Source of the DNA: Promethearchaeota archaeon
GTDB taxonomy: Archaea > Asgardarchaeota > Lokiarchaeia > Sigyniarchaeales > SOKP01
Assembly (NCBI GenBank): GCA_016839745.1
Contig: JAEOTS010000075.1
Span: forward strand, 1-47,139
Direction: 5' to 3'
Length of the DNA: 47,139 nt
Of this stretch, positions 9,177 through 18,878 are shown in pieces. Within the stretch, counting starts at the first letter, position 1, and each line of letters begins with the position of its first letter. Made by a program: the position numbers and the translations under genes. The notes under the pieces were generated by a model. The model did no database searches. It saw only the letters and a list, made by a program, of their open reading frames with translations, and was not told the DNA's origin.

Positions 9177-9239
9177 TGGAATAATGTTTTATTATAATAT
9201 TAGGTTTGAATTATAAAATAACTAAGTTAAGTTAATTTT

Positions 9240-12200
9240 ATGCGCTATATTTTCAAAATTCTATTACTTGGGTTAGATGGAGAAGCAATTTCTTTTTACG
9301 CTCTTAGAGCGCTCGGAGAAGAAGGCGAAAACAAAGGAGCTTATTTAGAATGGTATAAGGAAGTAAACGCATTCGATGATATATGCGATTTGGAAATAAA
9401 TGCTATAACCGATATTACTAACACTGAATCTGATTTTGATGAAATGCTAAAGACCGCAGATGGGGTCATATATTTTATAAATCCGCTAAATAAAGAAGAA
9501 ATAGAAATTTTCGATTCTATTTTTCACGATATTAGATCAGTTAAAAGAAACATTCCAATCATTTTAATGTACTACGATCTACAAGGAATCCTCCCCTTAT
9601 CTGTAAACAAACTACTAGAAGACACATGGTTCGAGTATTTTGATATAGAGGCATTTGTTAATCTTCAACCTAGAGAATTTTACCAAGCTTTACAATGTTT
9701 GTGTTTAGCAATGATCAATGGAACAGCCCCTCTTCACCTTGAAAACGCTTGGATGCGATTTCCGATATATATTCAACTCGCAAACATATTCTTTAAAAAA
9801 GCTAATAAAGAAGAAAAACCCGAGCTTTATTTTTTTGCAGCTCAAGCTATCAAAAAAGCTGCATTGATTGCTGATATATTCAATAAAGAGGAATATTACA
9901 TTATTTGCGAACAAGCTGCCTTTCTTTATTCAAAAGTCAATCTGTATTTGGAAGCTTCACAAATTCTGGAAAGTGTAGATCAAAAAAAATCGGATAATTT
10001 CAAAAGATTATACGCTGAATCTATGGTTTTAGAAGGTAATAAATTGTTTAACAAGCGTAAATTTGTTCAAGCCGCAAAACAATATCTAGCCGCAGCTCAA
10101 TGGTCCGCAATAGAAATTAGAGACAGCACCTTAATGGGCGAGTCTTTTAAGTTAGCGATTAACTCTTATATATCTGCTTGCAGAGTTGAAAACGCTTTCA
10201 ATATTCTCAATAATCTCCCTCACGATCAAGCGCTTCTTATCCTACGAGGAGTAACGGCAAAAATTATTGCTGCTGCAGATTTTTTAATTAAAGAAGATAA
10301 TTTTATACTTGCTCGAGATCAATTGTACCGAGCGATCTCCACATATCAACAAGAAGGTTTGTTTGATGATTTGGAACATTTTGCTAACAAACAAATCAAA
10401 GTGTTAGTAAGCCTATTGAAAATCTATATTAAAGAGGAGCAACAGATTCGTGCCAAACAAACTTACGACGAGATTAAAAATATCTGGGAAACATACAACA
10501 TTAAAATGCCAAATCTTGATTCTCATCTTGAAAGCTTAATTACACAATTCATAAATAAACTCGATTTTGGTAATGCCGACATACTAATCAATAGTCTAAA
10601 TACCTTAAAATTAAAGAAAAAATTAACTGATCTGCGTTATAAAGTTGAGAAAGAAAATAAAGAATTAATTAAAAAACAAATCGAAGAAAACATCGAAAAA
10701 GGTGTAGATGTTCTAAATAGTTTCATAGAATATGAGTTAAACATCTTTAAAGAAATTAATACACAGATTATTAAAGAAGCTAATCAATTTATTGAGGAAA
10801 ATAATTATTCTAAAGCCGCTAAGCATGTGAAAGTTCAGGTAGAATTTTTGAAAAGAGTTGGAAGGGAAGAAATCCATAATGAAATGATAAAGAAAGCTTT
10901 AGATATCCTATTAATCGGAAAGCAATTCGACCAGTTTTTTAAAATGTATTATGATTTATCAAAGAAAGCAAAAAAAATTTATCTTAGGAATAAGCTACGA
11001 ATTATTTTAGAAAAACTGAATGATATTATTAAAGAACGCGATTTTAAAATAAGTGAAGATGTACTAATAAATTTCATTTCTGTTTTTAGAGAACAATTAC
11101 TTTATGAACAATCTAAGGAAGTTAGCGAGAAATTTATTGATTCGGTTAAATCTGAGGCAATGAAAATAGTTAATAATAACAATACCAAAAACGCTATAGA
11201 TGCCGCTTTAAAGTTGATTAATAAAGCAGAAGAAATTTCATTAATGTATTTAGATAATCGCAAATTAAACTTCGATAAGATATATGAGAGAATAACAGAA
11301 ATTTATACCGAACTTGATGAGCTATCTTTAGCTCATGCTATCTCCGATATGATTGAGAGTAAATTTCTTAAGACAGAACTTAACAGAAAAATAGAAAAAC
11401 TCGATGCTGTAAAAAGCGCTACTGAGGCTAAGAAGGCTGAGGAAACTTCCAGAGGAGAAATTTCGAAAGAAAGGCTTTCGATTATTCAGAATAAAGCAAG
11501 AGAAGCTCGCCAAGATAGAGATAGATTATTAAAACTAAGAAAAGCACTGAGAGCTTATCTTAATGATGCTCTAATGTATTTGGATAAAAAAGATTATGAT
11601 AAGGCTATTAACAGTTATAAAGAAAGCGTAACTCGTTTGATTGACAGAAATAACCTTGACTTAGCGGGAGTGTCCTTAGCAATAATCCTACTAATGCATA
11701 TAAAACAAAACCAGATTGTAAAGTTTCACAAAATTCTTATCTTTATAAAACTTAAATTAGGAAGCCTAGAAAAATCATTATCAGAAACTTTTTCGGTGTC
11801 TTTGGTTGAATACATTTTAGATATTGAAAAATTGGGTGATCCTATTAGGCTTCAAGAATCAATTGATTTTATGGAAATTTTACCACTGTTTGACGAAGAA
11901 GTCAATCTTCTTTATGAAACCTTAGGTAAATCACTTAAAACTCTCGAACCTGAAGATATGGAAAGGGAAATTGCTGAAACTGAATATAAAAAAGAAAATA
12001 TTATTGAACTTGCGAAAAATATCCCGAAAGAAAAGAAGGAAATTGCTAAAAGAAAATTGATGAAAAATCAATACTGGAAATTAGCTTTAGAAGATTTATC
12101 TAACCAAAAAAATGAGGTAGCTGCTAGCGACTATAAAGATACAATTCCTAGGTTGATAGAAAAAAAATTCTATAGGCAAGCAGCATTAGGCTTGATATTA

Positions 12201-12995
12201 AGCATATTCATAATAATCAAAATTAAAGATGTTTTTACAGCTAAAACACAATTAAATGCTATACTAACAAAATATAAAGAATTTAAAGCTGATTTTGAAG
12301 ATTTACCCGAGATAAAAATCTTAAAAGAATTGCTTCTCGCTTTAGAAAGTGATAATTTGCTAATAATTAATATATGTGTTGACCTTCTAATCGAAAAATT
12401 AGTTCTTTATGATCCTGAAATTTCATTGTTAGAATCTATTAGATCAGAAGAACAAAAAAGCGACTTAATAGAGGATAAATTGTCAAGAGAAGAAGTAGGG
12501 GAAATGCAAAAGTTTGCTATCTTAGTAGACCAAAAATATAGCAAACTACTACAAAAAATGGGGGATGTTAGGAGAGAAAGACCAGAATTCCTAAAACAAC
12601 GAAACCCCATGAAAAAAAGGTATTATAAAGATGTAATTCCCTTACTTGAAATAAAGTCTTATAAGGAAGTTGGGCTAGAATACTTAAGGTTAGCTCAAAG
12701 TATATCTAAGAGAAGAGACTTTAGGACTAGTTCGTTAATGATTCTATTACACGGATTAGCCCTCATAAAAGCCAATGAGTCACCAATGAAAATAAGATCA
12801 GATATTAGAAAGTTCCTTGATTTGTTGGGTCTTAATAAGAAACTTGTGGAAGATACCTACTACATCCTTTGTGTAGATTTTATCCTTGATGTAATTTCAT
12901 ATAAAATAAACAAATATCTTACGAAAATATACGATTTATTAGAGATTTTGCCTTTATTTGAAGAAGAGAAAGAGTTAATTGAAATTACACTATAA
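9240..12995 (+). CDS. Pseudo-GTPase / alpha-solenoid scaffold protein
   Basis: A 1251-residue protein. Residues 1-160 follow the strand/helix order of a Ras-like GTPase: KILLLGLDG, then ADGVIYFINP, then IPIILMYYDLQG. Every nucleotide motif is lost: the P-loop reads GLDGEAIS with no GK, there is no DxxG, and NKxD is replaced by YYDL. Residues about 170-720 are continuous TPR-like helical hairpins. Residues about 720-770 are a highly charged coiled-coil-like stretch. The C-terminal about 480 residues hold three related helical modules (about 767-895, 941-1060, 1127-1251), with an LPLF(D/E)EE motif ending modules one and three. There are no membrane helices. The layout suggests a cytoplasmic scaffold, perhaps for small GTPases or membrane coats. 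That role is inference. Confidence 0.65.
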   Translation: MRYIFKILLLGLDGEAISFYALRALGEEGENKGAYLEWYKEVNAFDDICDLEINAITDITNTESDFDEMLKTADGVIYFINPLNKEEIEIFDSIFHDIRSVKRNIPIILMYYDLQGILPLSVNKLLEDTWFEYFDIEAFVNLQPREFYQALQCLCLAMINGTAPLHLENAWMRFPIYIQLANIFFKKANKEEKPELYFFAAQAIKKAALIADIFNKEEYYIICEQAAFLYSKVNLYLEASQILESVDQKKSDNFKRLYAESMVLEGNKLFNKRKFVQAAKQYLAAAQWSAIEIRDSTLMGESFKLAINSYISACRVENAFNILNNLPHDQALLILRGVTAKIIAAADFLIKEDNFILARDQLYRAISTYQQEGLFDDLEHFANKQIKVLVSLLKIYIKEEQQIRAKQTYDEIKNIWETYNIKMPNLDSHLESLITQFINKLDFGNADILINSLNTLKLKKKLTDLRYKVEKENKELIKKQIEENIEKGVDVLNSFIEYELNIFKEINTQIIKEANQFIEENNYSKAAKHVKVQVEFLKRVGREEIHNEMIKKALDILLIGKQFDQFFKMYYDLSKKAKKIYLRNKLRIILEKLNDIIKERDFKISEDVLINFISVFREQLLYEQSKEVSEKFIDSVKSEAMKIVNNNNTKNAIDAALKLINKAEEISLMYLDNRKLNFDKIYERITEIYTELDELSLAHAISDMIESKFLKTELNRKIEKLDAVKSATEAKKAEETSRGEISKERLSIIQNKAREARQDRDRLLKLRKALRAYLNDALMYLDKKDYDKAINSYKESVTRLIDRNNLDLAGVSLAIILLMHIKQNQIVKFHKILIFIKLKLGSLEKSLSETFSVSLVEYILDIEKLGDPIRLQESIDFMEILPLFDEEVNLLYETLGKSLKTLEPEDMEREIAETEYKKENIIELAKNIPKEKKEIAKRKLMKNQYWKLALEDLSNQKNEVAASDYKDTIPRLIEKKFYRQAALGLILSIFIIIKIKDVFTAKTQLNAILTKYKEFKADFEDLPEIKILKELLLALESDNLLIINICVDLLIEKLVLYDPEISLLESIRSEEQKSDLIEDKLSREEVGEMQKFAILVDQKYSKLLQKMGDVRRERPEFLKQRNPMKKRYYKDVIPLLEIKSYKEVGLEYLRLAQSISKRRDFRTSSLMILLHGLALIKANESPMKIRSDIRKFLDLLGLNKKLVEDTYYILCVDFILDVISYKINKYLTKIYDLLEILPLFEEEKELIEITL

Positions 12996-13002
12996 CAAGC
13001 TG

Positions 13003-13917
13003 TTATACCATATTAGCATATTTCATAAGGTCTTTTACTCGCATTCTCAGGGTGACTTCAGTAACACGTGCTAATTTACTAATTTCTTTTTGAGTGCGGT
13101 TTTCGCTACACATTTTGGAGCCTATATAAATAGCTGCCGCGGCAATTCCTTTAGGGTCTTTTCCTGCAGAATTAAAACCACTGTCTTGAGCCTTTTCTAT
13201 TATTTTAACAGCAGTATTTCTACATTGCATTGAAAGTTTTAGTTCGTCGTTAAATTTATCCACATAGCGAATTGGTCCGAAATGTTGGACTTTTAAATTT
13301 AATTTTGGTAAAACTTCCATTAATATTAATCGATAACTCTTAATTACTTTCTTTTTTGGAATTTGAGCAACTTTCGTAATTTCTTCTACCGTTCTTGGAA
13401 TCCCATGAACTCTAAGTGCACAAAAAATGGAAGCTGAGAGGAGAGTATCGATACTCCTTCCCATTGTTAGCTTCTTTTTGACCGTTTGAGTATATATTCT
13501 TAGAGCGTCCTCAGCAACTGTGTCAGGAATGCCTAGTCTTTTTTGTAAACGCTGTAAATTTGGTAAGGCAATCCACAGGTTTCGCTCGAAAGAAGTAGTT
13601 AAGGATCTATGAATTTTTGCAAGTCTATTAAATTTAGATTTATATTTTGGGCTTAATAAAGTCCCTCGTGCATCTCTACTACCTCTAATAATCGTCCGTG
13701 GACCAATAGGACTATAAACCCTTTCGTTACTTTTTCTTTTTTGGATTTCTTCTTGTGTAAAAGCTCTACGCGGTGAATCGTCTAGAATTCTTCCATAGAC
13801 TGAACCGCAATTTAAACATACGTAGAATCCATCTTCCTCACTGATTTTAGGCGAGTCACAACAAGATTCTTCTTCCTTCTCGTCAAAAAATCCATTATCT
13901 TCAAAACTTGACGGCAT
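13003..13917 (-). CDS. tfb: Transcription initiation factor B (TFB)
   Basis: The archaeal TFIIB homologue that bridges TBP-DNA and RNA polymerase. An N-terminal zinc ribbon is followed by the B-finger segment (YSPIGPRTIIRGSRDARGT) and two cyclin-fold repeats at about residues 105-200 and 205-300. The ribbon is slightly unusual: the first ligand pair is adjacent (C19-C20) instead of CxxC, while the second pair is normal (CLNC, 34-37). Length (304) is typical. It converges closely with the solenoid gene, 7 bases apart, and is divergent from the Arf/Rag-like GTPase. Confidence 0.93.
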   Translation of the reverse strand: MPSSFEDNGFFDEKEEESCCDSPKISEEDGFYVCLNCGSVYGRILDDSPRRAFTQEEIQKRKSNERVYSPIGPRTIIRGSRDARGTLLSPKYKSKFNRLAKIHRSLTTSFERNLWIALPNLQRLQKRLGIPDTVAEDALRIYTQTVKKKLTMGRSIDTLLSASIFCALRVHGIPRTVEEITKVAQIPKKKVIKSYRLILMEVLPKLNLKVQHFGPIRYVDKFNDELKLSMQCRNTAVKIIEKAQDSGFNSAGKDPKGIAAAAIYIGSKMCSENRTQKEISKLARVTEVTLRMRVKDLMKYANMV

Positions 13918-13989
13918 ATCTACTGTTTAACTTAAATGCAAATATTGGGATTATTCAATTTCAGTATTATATTTAAAATAAACTATATA

Positions 13990-14051
13990 TTTAAATCTTA
14001 ATCAATTTAATTTAATAGCTGTAGTGAAGATTTAAATCTTAGTCTATTTAA
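13990..14051. repeat. 21-base direct repeat between tfb and the GTPase gene
   Basis: Two copies, 13990-14010 and 14031-14051, match at 19 of 21 positions; each starts TTTAAATCTTA and ends ATTTAA. They begin 41 bases apart, close to four helical turns. Each includes a TATA-like TTTAAAT, so they may be paired promoters or a regulator's tandem operator. Confidence 0.5.
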
Positions 14052-14138
14052 CTATTATCTTAAAAGATTCGTAAATAATGATTATTTTATTTAAAACTCT
14101 AAAATAATAAATACAAATTAATAAAAATTGTTACCATA

Positions 14139-15389
14139 ATGTCGTCCGATATCGCAAATATTATAAGTATTTTTTCAAAATTTCTCGATCCAAAAGTAAC
14201 CAAAGCAGATAAATTTAAAACCGTTGAGGAAATAAAAAAATTACCCGTTCACTCTTATAAATTTATTTCTAAAAACGATGCTAAAATTTTAAAAGACCTT
14301 CTAAAAATATCCAAAATTGAAGAAATTTCCAAATTGAATAGGGAAAATCCATTCAAAAATTTAAAAATTTTCGGAGAAACAAAGGATCCTCTCGAAGTTA
14401 CCGAATTACAAGAAGAATATGATAGAAAAGTCACTGCCCTTAAAGCAGAGAATCCAGAACTTGAAAAATCCGTAAAGAAAGCAATTTTTATTAGCTCAAT
14501 CATTACCAATATGGTAGACGAGGGAGAGATTCTCCAAAAATCAGCTCAAAAAGTAATCGTAATAGGATTAGATAATGCGGGAAAAACAGCAATTTTGAGC
14601 AAGTTTGGAGGACGGTTAGGTATTAACGATTTAGCAAATTTGACGCCAACTAAGGGGGTAGATCGTCGGCATATCGAAACGGAAAGCTCTGATATAGATC
14701 TTTATATATGGGATTTTGGTGGACAAGCTCAGTATCGAAGCAAATATTTTGATAAACCAGAACAATATTTTCTACAAACTGATTTATTGATCTATGTAAT
14801 TGATGTTCAAGATCCTGAGAGATACGCCGAATCATTTGAGTATTTTGAACAAATACTAGAAATCTTATCGACATTAGAAGAGGAACCATTTGTATTAATA
14901 TATATACATAAATGCGATCCCGATTTAAAACGCGACCCCGAAACCTTATTGAATATCGAACTCCTAAAAGATAACCTCAATCAATTATTAACTACATATG
15001 ACTGCGATTACGAGGCTTATTTGACTTCAATTTTTTCCCTAATAACTAACGAACCTGAGTTTTCGAAATACATTAAGGAAGTTATGAGATCTACTGATTC
15101 TCTAACAAGCCCAACTTTGAGAAAAGTTGAGGGTTTAGGAAAGACTTTAGAGGAAACCATGAATGCTGTTATACGGTTATCAGAAAGCCTTTCTAAACAA
15201 TTATCTGAACTAGATAATAGATTGCGGGCAATTGAAAGTGGTGCATTTCAGATGGCTCAAAGTGGAGTACCAATAAGCTTAGCTCCACCAAACGATCCGT
15301 CAACACCGGGAGGACCTGGTGATTCTAGGACAACTGTTCTAAATGAGTTAAAACAACTATTCGAAAAGAAGCGAAAGCTGAACTTATAA
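14139..15389 (+). CDS. Arf/Rag-like small GTPase with long N- and C-terminal extensions
   Basis: A 416-residue protein with a central small-GTPase domain at about residues 138-310. G1 is GLDNAGKT, G2 lies in LTPTKGVD, G3 is WDFGGQ and G4 is HKCD. The Arf/SAR-type WDFGGQ with HKxD in place of NKxD resembles the Arf and Rag/Gtr lineages. About 138 helical residues precede the GTPase. After it comes a coiled coil (about 330-370), a Pro/Gly-rich linker and a charged tail. No lipidation signal is seen. It probably acts as a membrane-trafficking or signalling switch, but partners are unknown. It is divergent from tfb and 1.1 kb from the pseudo-GTPase gene. Confidence 0.75.
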   Translation: MSSDIANIISIFSKFLDPKVTKADKFKTVEEIKKLPVHSYKFISKNDAKILKDLLKISKIEEISKLNRENPFKNLKIFGETKDPLEVTELQEEYDRKVTALKAENPELEKSVKKAIFISSIITNMVDEGEILQKSAQKVIVIGLDNAGKTAILSKFGGRLGINDLANLTPTKGVDRRHIETESSDIDLYIWDFGGQAQYRSKYFDKPEQYFLQTDLLIYVIDVQDPERYAESFEYFEQILEILSTLEEEPFVLIYIHKCDPDLKRDPETLLNIELLKDNLNQLLTTYDCDYEAYLTSIFSLITNEPEFSKYIKEVMRSTDSLTSPTLRKVEGLGKTLEETMNAVIRLSESLSKQLSELDNRLRAIESGAFQMAQSGVPISLAPPNDPSTPGGPGDSRTTVLNELKQLFEKKRKLNL

Positions 15390-15399
15390 CTGCTTTTTA

Positions 15400-16116
15400 C
15401 TACTTTTCTTGCTTTCCAATAGCTTCTTGAATCCTTTTGTGAATTGCAAGAACAACTATTACAATTATTAATCCTAGCACTAGAAGTGTATAAAAGATAT
15501 TTTTTAAAAGCAATGGATTAATAATCTGATAATGAATTTGACTCCCAATGATAAGCTCAAAAAATAAGATTACTCTCATCAATAAAGGCGCAACAAAGGT
15601 TATAGCTAAAATAAATCCAAAAAATCCGATGAAAAATCCAAATATGACATCACTCGGGTAATGAACTCCTAATTGAATTCTGGAAAATGATACTATCGCG
15701 GCAAAAATTAAAACTGTAATTGCTATTAACAATGAGTTTAATAAATATGCCAATAACAATCCTTGAGAAACGACATTATATGCGTGCCAAGAAGGAAAAC
15801 TCCTCGATGTTGGTTTTCGCTCGAGAACCTTAATATCTTTTAGTGATTCAAAAGGTCTGTCTCGATTCATACATTTTTTTATTGGAGCAATTATTACGAC
15901 TCCAAGTAAAAATATTGAAGTAATGTGCGAGAATAACAACGGATCATAAAATATAAATAAGTAAAAAACCATTAACAACATCCAAATTGTTTCTCTACCA
16001 AAAAAAGATAGTATTTTTAAAATTATAGTAAATGGTTTTCCTCCAAAACCGTTATATTTTAAAATGACTTTCTGATCCCAAGTATCAAGGTTGTTAAAGA
16101 TTTTTTTGGTTTCCAT
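15400..16116 (-). CDS. PAP2-family membrane phosphatase
   Basis: A 238-residue integral membrane phosphatase. The three PAP2 motifs are present: KKCMNRDRP (Kx6RP), SFPSWHA (PSxH with the catalytic His) and SRIQLGVHYPSD (SRx5Hx3D, nucleophile His). About six membrane helices surround them, and the active site would face outside. Typical substrates are phosphatidate or undecaprenyl/dolichyl diphosphate; in an archaeon a polyprenyl (di)phosphate is likely. It is 14 bases downstream of the PHP gene and probably co-transcribed with it. Confidence 0.85.
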   Translation of the reverse strand: METKKIFNNLDTWDQKVILKYNGFGGKPFTIILKILSFFGRETIWMLLMVFYLFIFYDPLLFSHITSIFLLGVVIIAPIKKCMNRDRPFESLKDIKVLERKPTSRSFPSWHAYNVVSQGLLLAYLLNSLLIAITVLIFAAIVSFSRIQLGVHYPSDVIFGFFIGFFGFILAITFVAPLLMRVILFFELIIGSQIHYQIINPLLLKNIFYTLLVLGLIIVIVVLAIHKRIQEAIGKQEK

Positions 16117-16130
16117 GTTTTTTGCGCCCT

Positions 16131-16925
16131 TTAATTAATCAACCCTAAAAATTCATAAGCTTGTTTTACTTTGGGAATTGTTTCTTCAAAAAATTCGAGC
16201 GAATGTGAATCGGAGCCAATGAAGAATTTCGCACGTTCTGATTTTAATTGCTTTACAACTTCCTTAGAAGGGAAGGAGCGATTGATAGGAAATCTTATTC
16301 CAGACAAATTATATTCTATGCGAACTTTATTTTTGATGCATAATCTACCAAGATTTAGAACTCTCTCTTCTGTAGTATCACAATCATCCGAAGGTTTTAG
16401 GTCATTTTCGTTAATATAGCGGTAAATTGTATCTAGATGACATACATTCTTAAAGATTTTTGATTCAATCATCATTTTATACACCTTAAAGTAATCGTCT
16501 ATCACCTGCTTCATTTGTATCTTTTCTAATAATTCTACTAATTTTGCTCTACTTGTTATAGGGTAATTGAAAATCCATTCATGAACTGTCCCTCCTATAA
16601 AGTCCAAATCTTTTTCATAATCGTCCATGAACTCCCTCAGTTCAGTTTCCCTGTCCTGGTAATATTCAACTTCAAGTCCACCAAGGATACCATTATAATT
16701 CTCTTTTAATTGGTCAATTTCTTCTAGATAATCATCTATTTTACTATTATAAAACGGATTTGTCTTATCTCGTTCAATGTAGTATAATTCATAATGTTCA
16801 AGAAAACAGATATTAATTCTATTTTTTTCAGCAATTTCTAAATAATCGTTGAAGACCGGACCATTTTCTTGAATATCTGCGCTCCATTTGGTATGGACGT
16901 GATAATCTGTATATTTAAAATTCAT
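16131..16925 (-). CDS. PHP-domain phosphoesterase (histidinol-phosphatase-like)
   Basis: A 264-residue PHP metal-dependent phosphoesterase. DYHVHTKWS supplies the first two metal-binding histidines, LEHYE carries the next ligand, GGLEVEYY the Glu of motif II, GGTVHEW and NVCHLDTI later ligands, and IGSDSHS the final Asp-x-His. The pattern resembles HisK-type histidinol-phosphate phosphatases, but the neighbours are not histidine genes, so the substrate is uncertain. It lies 49 bases after the CoA-transferase fusion and 14 bases before the PAP2 gene. Confidence 0.8.
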   Translation of the reverse strand: MNFKYTDYHVHTKWSADIQENGPVFNDYLEIAEKNRINICFLEHYELYYIERDKTNPFYNSKIDDYLEEIDQLKENYNGILGGLEVEYYQDRETELREFMDDYEKDLDFIGGTVHEWIFNYPITSRAKLVELLEKIQMKQVIDDYFKVYKMMIESKIFKNVCHLDTIYRYINENDLKPSDDCDTTEERVLNLGRLCIKNKVRIEYNLSGIRFPINRSFPSKEVVKQLKSERAKFFIGSDSHSLEFFEETIPKVKQAYEFLGLIN

Positions 16926-16974
16926 AAGATAGTAGTTTTTATAATGAAAAGAATAAGTTAAAAATTTTGATTAT

Positions 16975-18873
16975 TTATTCCATCGAATTTTCCTTGTCGA
17001 AAAATACTTCGTAAAAAAGTTCCTTTTCTCCCGCTTCTGGAGGTTTAATCTTAGTATAACCCCCTTTTCTGATGATCTGTACTGTGCTTTTATTTTGAAT
17101 GTGAATATTGCCATAGAAGCCTTTTATTCCCTTTTCTTTCGCTATAATGATTAAATGTTGATATAAAAAAGAACCCAAGCCTTTTCCGCGATAATCTTCC
17201 CTTACTAAAAAACTATACTCCGCCATATTGAGTTGAAGATTAAGGTAATAGGTAGCGTTCCCGATCATTTCTTCACTCCCAATTTCACCAAGAAAAGCTC
17301 CAATTGAAAACACATTGTTATAGTCGATATTTACTTCACTTTGCGTCTTAGAATGGGTAAATTCTTTTCTTACTTCGAAAAATCTTAAGTATCTGTCTGT
17401 TTCATTCAAAGAATAATACATTTCTTTTAATAATGGTTCGTCAGTAGGCTTAACCGGGCGAATTTTAACCTTCTCTCCTCCCCGTAGAGTCGATATAGTC
17501 TCATATTCTGAAGGATATCTACATATTCTTCCTTCATCGTCACACGGTAATATTTGATCTGAATAAATATAATTCAGTTTCTTTGCTTCATCCAATAGCC
17601 ATTTTCTAAAATTTGGATGAGCAACACAGATAAGTTCAAGAACTCGCTCTCGAATGGTTTTTCCATGGAGATATGCTATACCCCATTCAGTTATTATATA
17701 GTGCACGTCTCCTCGAGACAACATTACTCCCGCACCTTCATCTAAATGTGGTAAAATCCTAGATTTCTTGCCATCACGAGATGTGGAAGGCATAATTATG
17801 ATTGGTTTCCCTCCTTTAGAAAAAGCAGCTCCTCTCATGAAATCTATAGTCTCTCCAATTCCAGAATAAAATCCATAACCCTCTGTTGCTGCATTAATCT
17901 GCCCAGTTAGATCTATTTGTCGAGCGGAATTAATTGAGACCATTTTCTTGTTCTTTCCTATATATATTGGATTACATACATAATCTGATGGATAAAATTC
18001 AATATAGGGATTATTATTAACAAAATCATACAACTTTTTGGAGCCTAGTGCAAAACTTGTGATAATTTTTTCGGGGTGAAAATTCTTTTTTCGACTAGTT
18101 AAGACTCCTTTTTCTATAAGTGGGATGATGTTGTCAGTGACATAATGTGAATGCATCCCTAAACTCTTTTTATTTCCTAAATATTTTAATACTGCATTTG
18201 GTAAGTCCCCAAATCCTACATGAATGGTGGATTTATTTTCTACTATGTTTGCGAGATTCTTGCCTATTCTCTCAGCAATTTCATCAGGTTCATCAAAGTG
18301 AAATTCTAATAAAGGAACATCGTTCAAAACAAAATAATCAATTTCTTTCATATGGATAAAGCTATTACCTAAAGTTCTTGGCATTTGAGGATTTATCTCC
18401 ACTATAGTTAAATAAGCCGATTGGGCTAATGGTTTAGCGATATCAACATTAATACCAAGAGAGCAAAAACCATTAGAATCTGGAGGTGTTACTTGTATAA
18501 GTGCAACATCAATATGCTTTTTACCAGTTAAAAAAAGCTCTGGGATCTCACTGGCATAAATTGGTGTGTAATCTGCTTGTCCCTTATTTATTTCCTCGCG
18601 AAGTGTCTTTCCGATGAATAGGGCATTATGCCTAAAAAGGTCTTCAGCCTTATCTGTGAAATACTTCTCAGGACCAATAGTTAAAAAGTGGAGTATTTCG
18701 GTATCAATTAACTTTTCTGATTGCTTTATTAATTCTGATGTAAGTAATTGTGGTTCCGAGCATCCAGAGCCTATGAAAACTCTATTACCTGGAATAATTT
18801 TATTAATTGCATTTTCGGCGGTGATTTCTTTATCCTTCCATTTTTTACTCCATTCTCCATTTAGATAATCCAA
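16975..18873 (-). CDS. Acetyl-CoA hydrolase/transferase fused to a GNAT acetyltransferase
   Basis: A 632-residue fusion. Residues about 1-440 are a class I acyl-CoA transferase/hydrolase related to 4-hydroxybutyrate CoA-transferase, with INSARQIDLTGQINAATEG, YSGIGETIDFMRGAA, SRGDVHYIITEWGIAYLHGK and HPNFR. Residues about 465-625 are a GNAT domain with the acetyl-CoA loop VREDYRGKGLGS. Such fusions occur in bacteria. The catalytic-acid region reads NAATEG rather than the more usual NAE/NAD, so the nucleophile Glu seems shifted by two residues. The start is TTG, strongly supported by the GAGGTGG ribosome binding site. It is divergent from acetyl-CoA synthetase, which suggests linked acetate/acyl-CoA handling. 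Confidence 0.85.
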   Translation of the reverse strand: MDYLNGEWSKKWKDKEITAENAINKIIPGNRVFIGSGCSEPQLLTSELIKQSEKLIDTEILHFLTIGPEKYFTDKAEDLFRHNALFIGKTLREEINKGQADYTPIYASEIPELFLTGKKHIDVALIQVTPPDSNGFCSLGINVDIAKPLAQSAYLTIVEINPQMPRTLGNSFIHMKEIDYFVLNDVPLLEFHFDEPDEIAERIGKNLANIVENKSTIHVGFGDLPNAVLKYLGNKKSLGMHSHYVTDNIIPLIEKGVLTSRKKNFHPEKIITSFALGSKKLYDFVNNNPYIEFYPSDYVCNPIYIGKNKKMVSINSARQIDLTGQINAATEGYGFYSGIGETIDFMRGAAFSKGGKPIIIMPSTSRDGKKSRILPHLDEGAGVMLSRGDVHYIITEWGIAYLHGKTIRERVLELICVAHPNFRKWLLDEAKKLNYIYSDQILPCDDEGRICRYPSEYETISTLRGGEKVKIRPVKPTDEPLLKEMYYSLNETDRYLRFFEVRKEFTHSKTQSEVNIDYNNVFSIGAFLGEIGSEEMIGNATYYLNLQLNMAEYSFLVREDYRGKGLGSFLYQHLIIIAKEKGIKGFYGNIHIQNKSTVQIIRKGGYTKIKPPEAGEKELFYEVFFDKENSME

Positions 18874-18878
18874 TTAAG

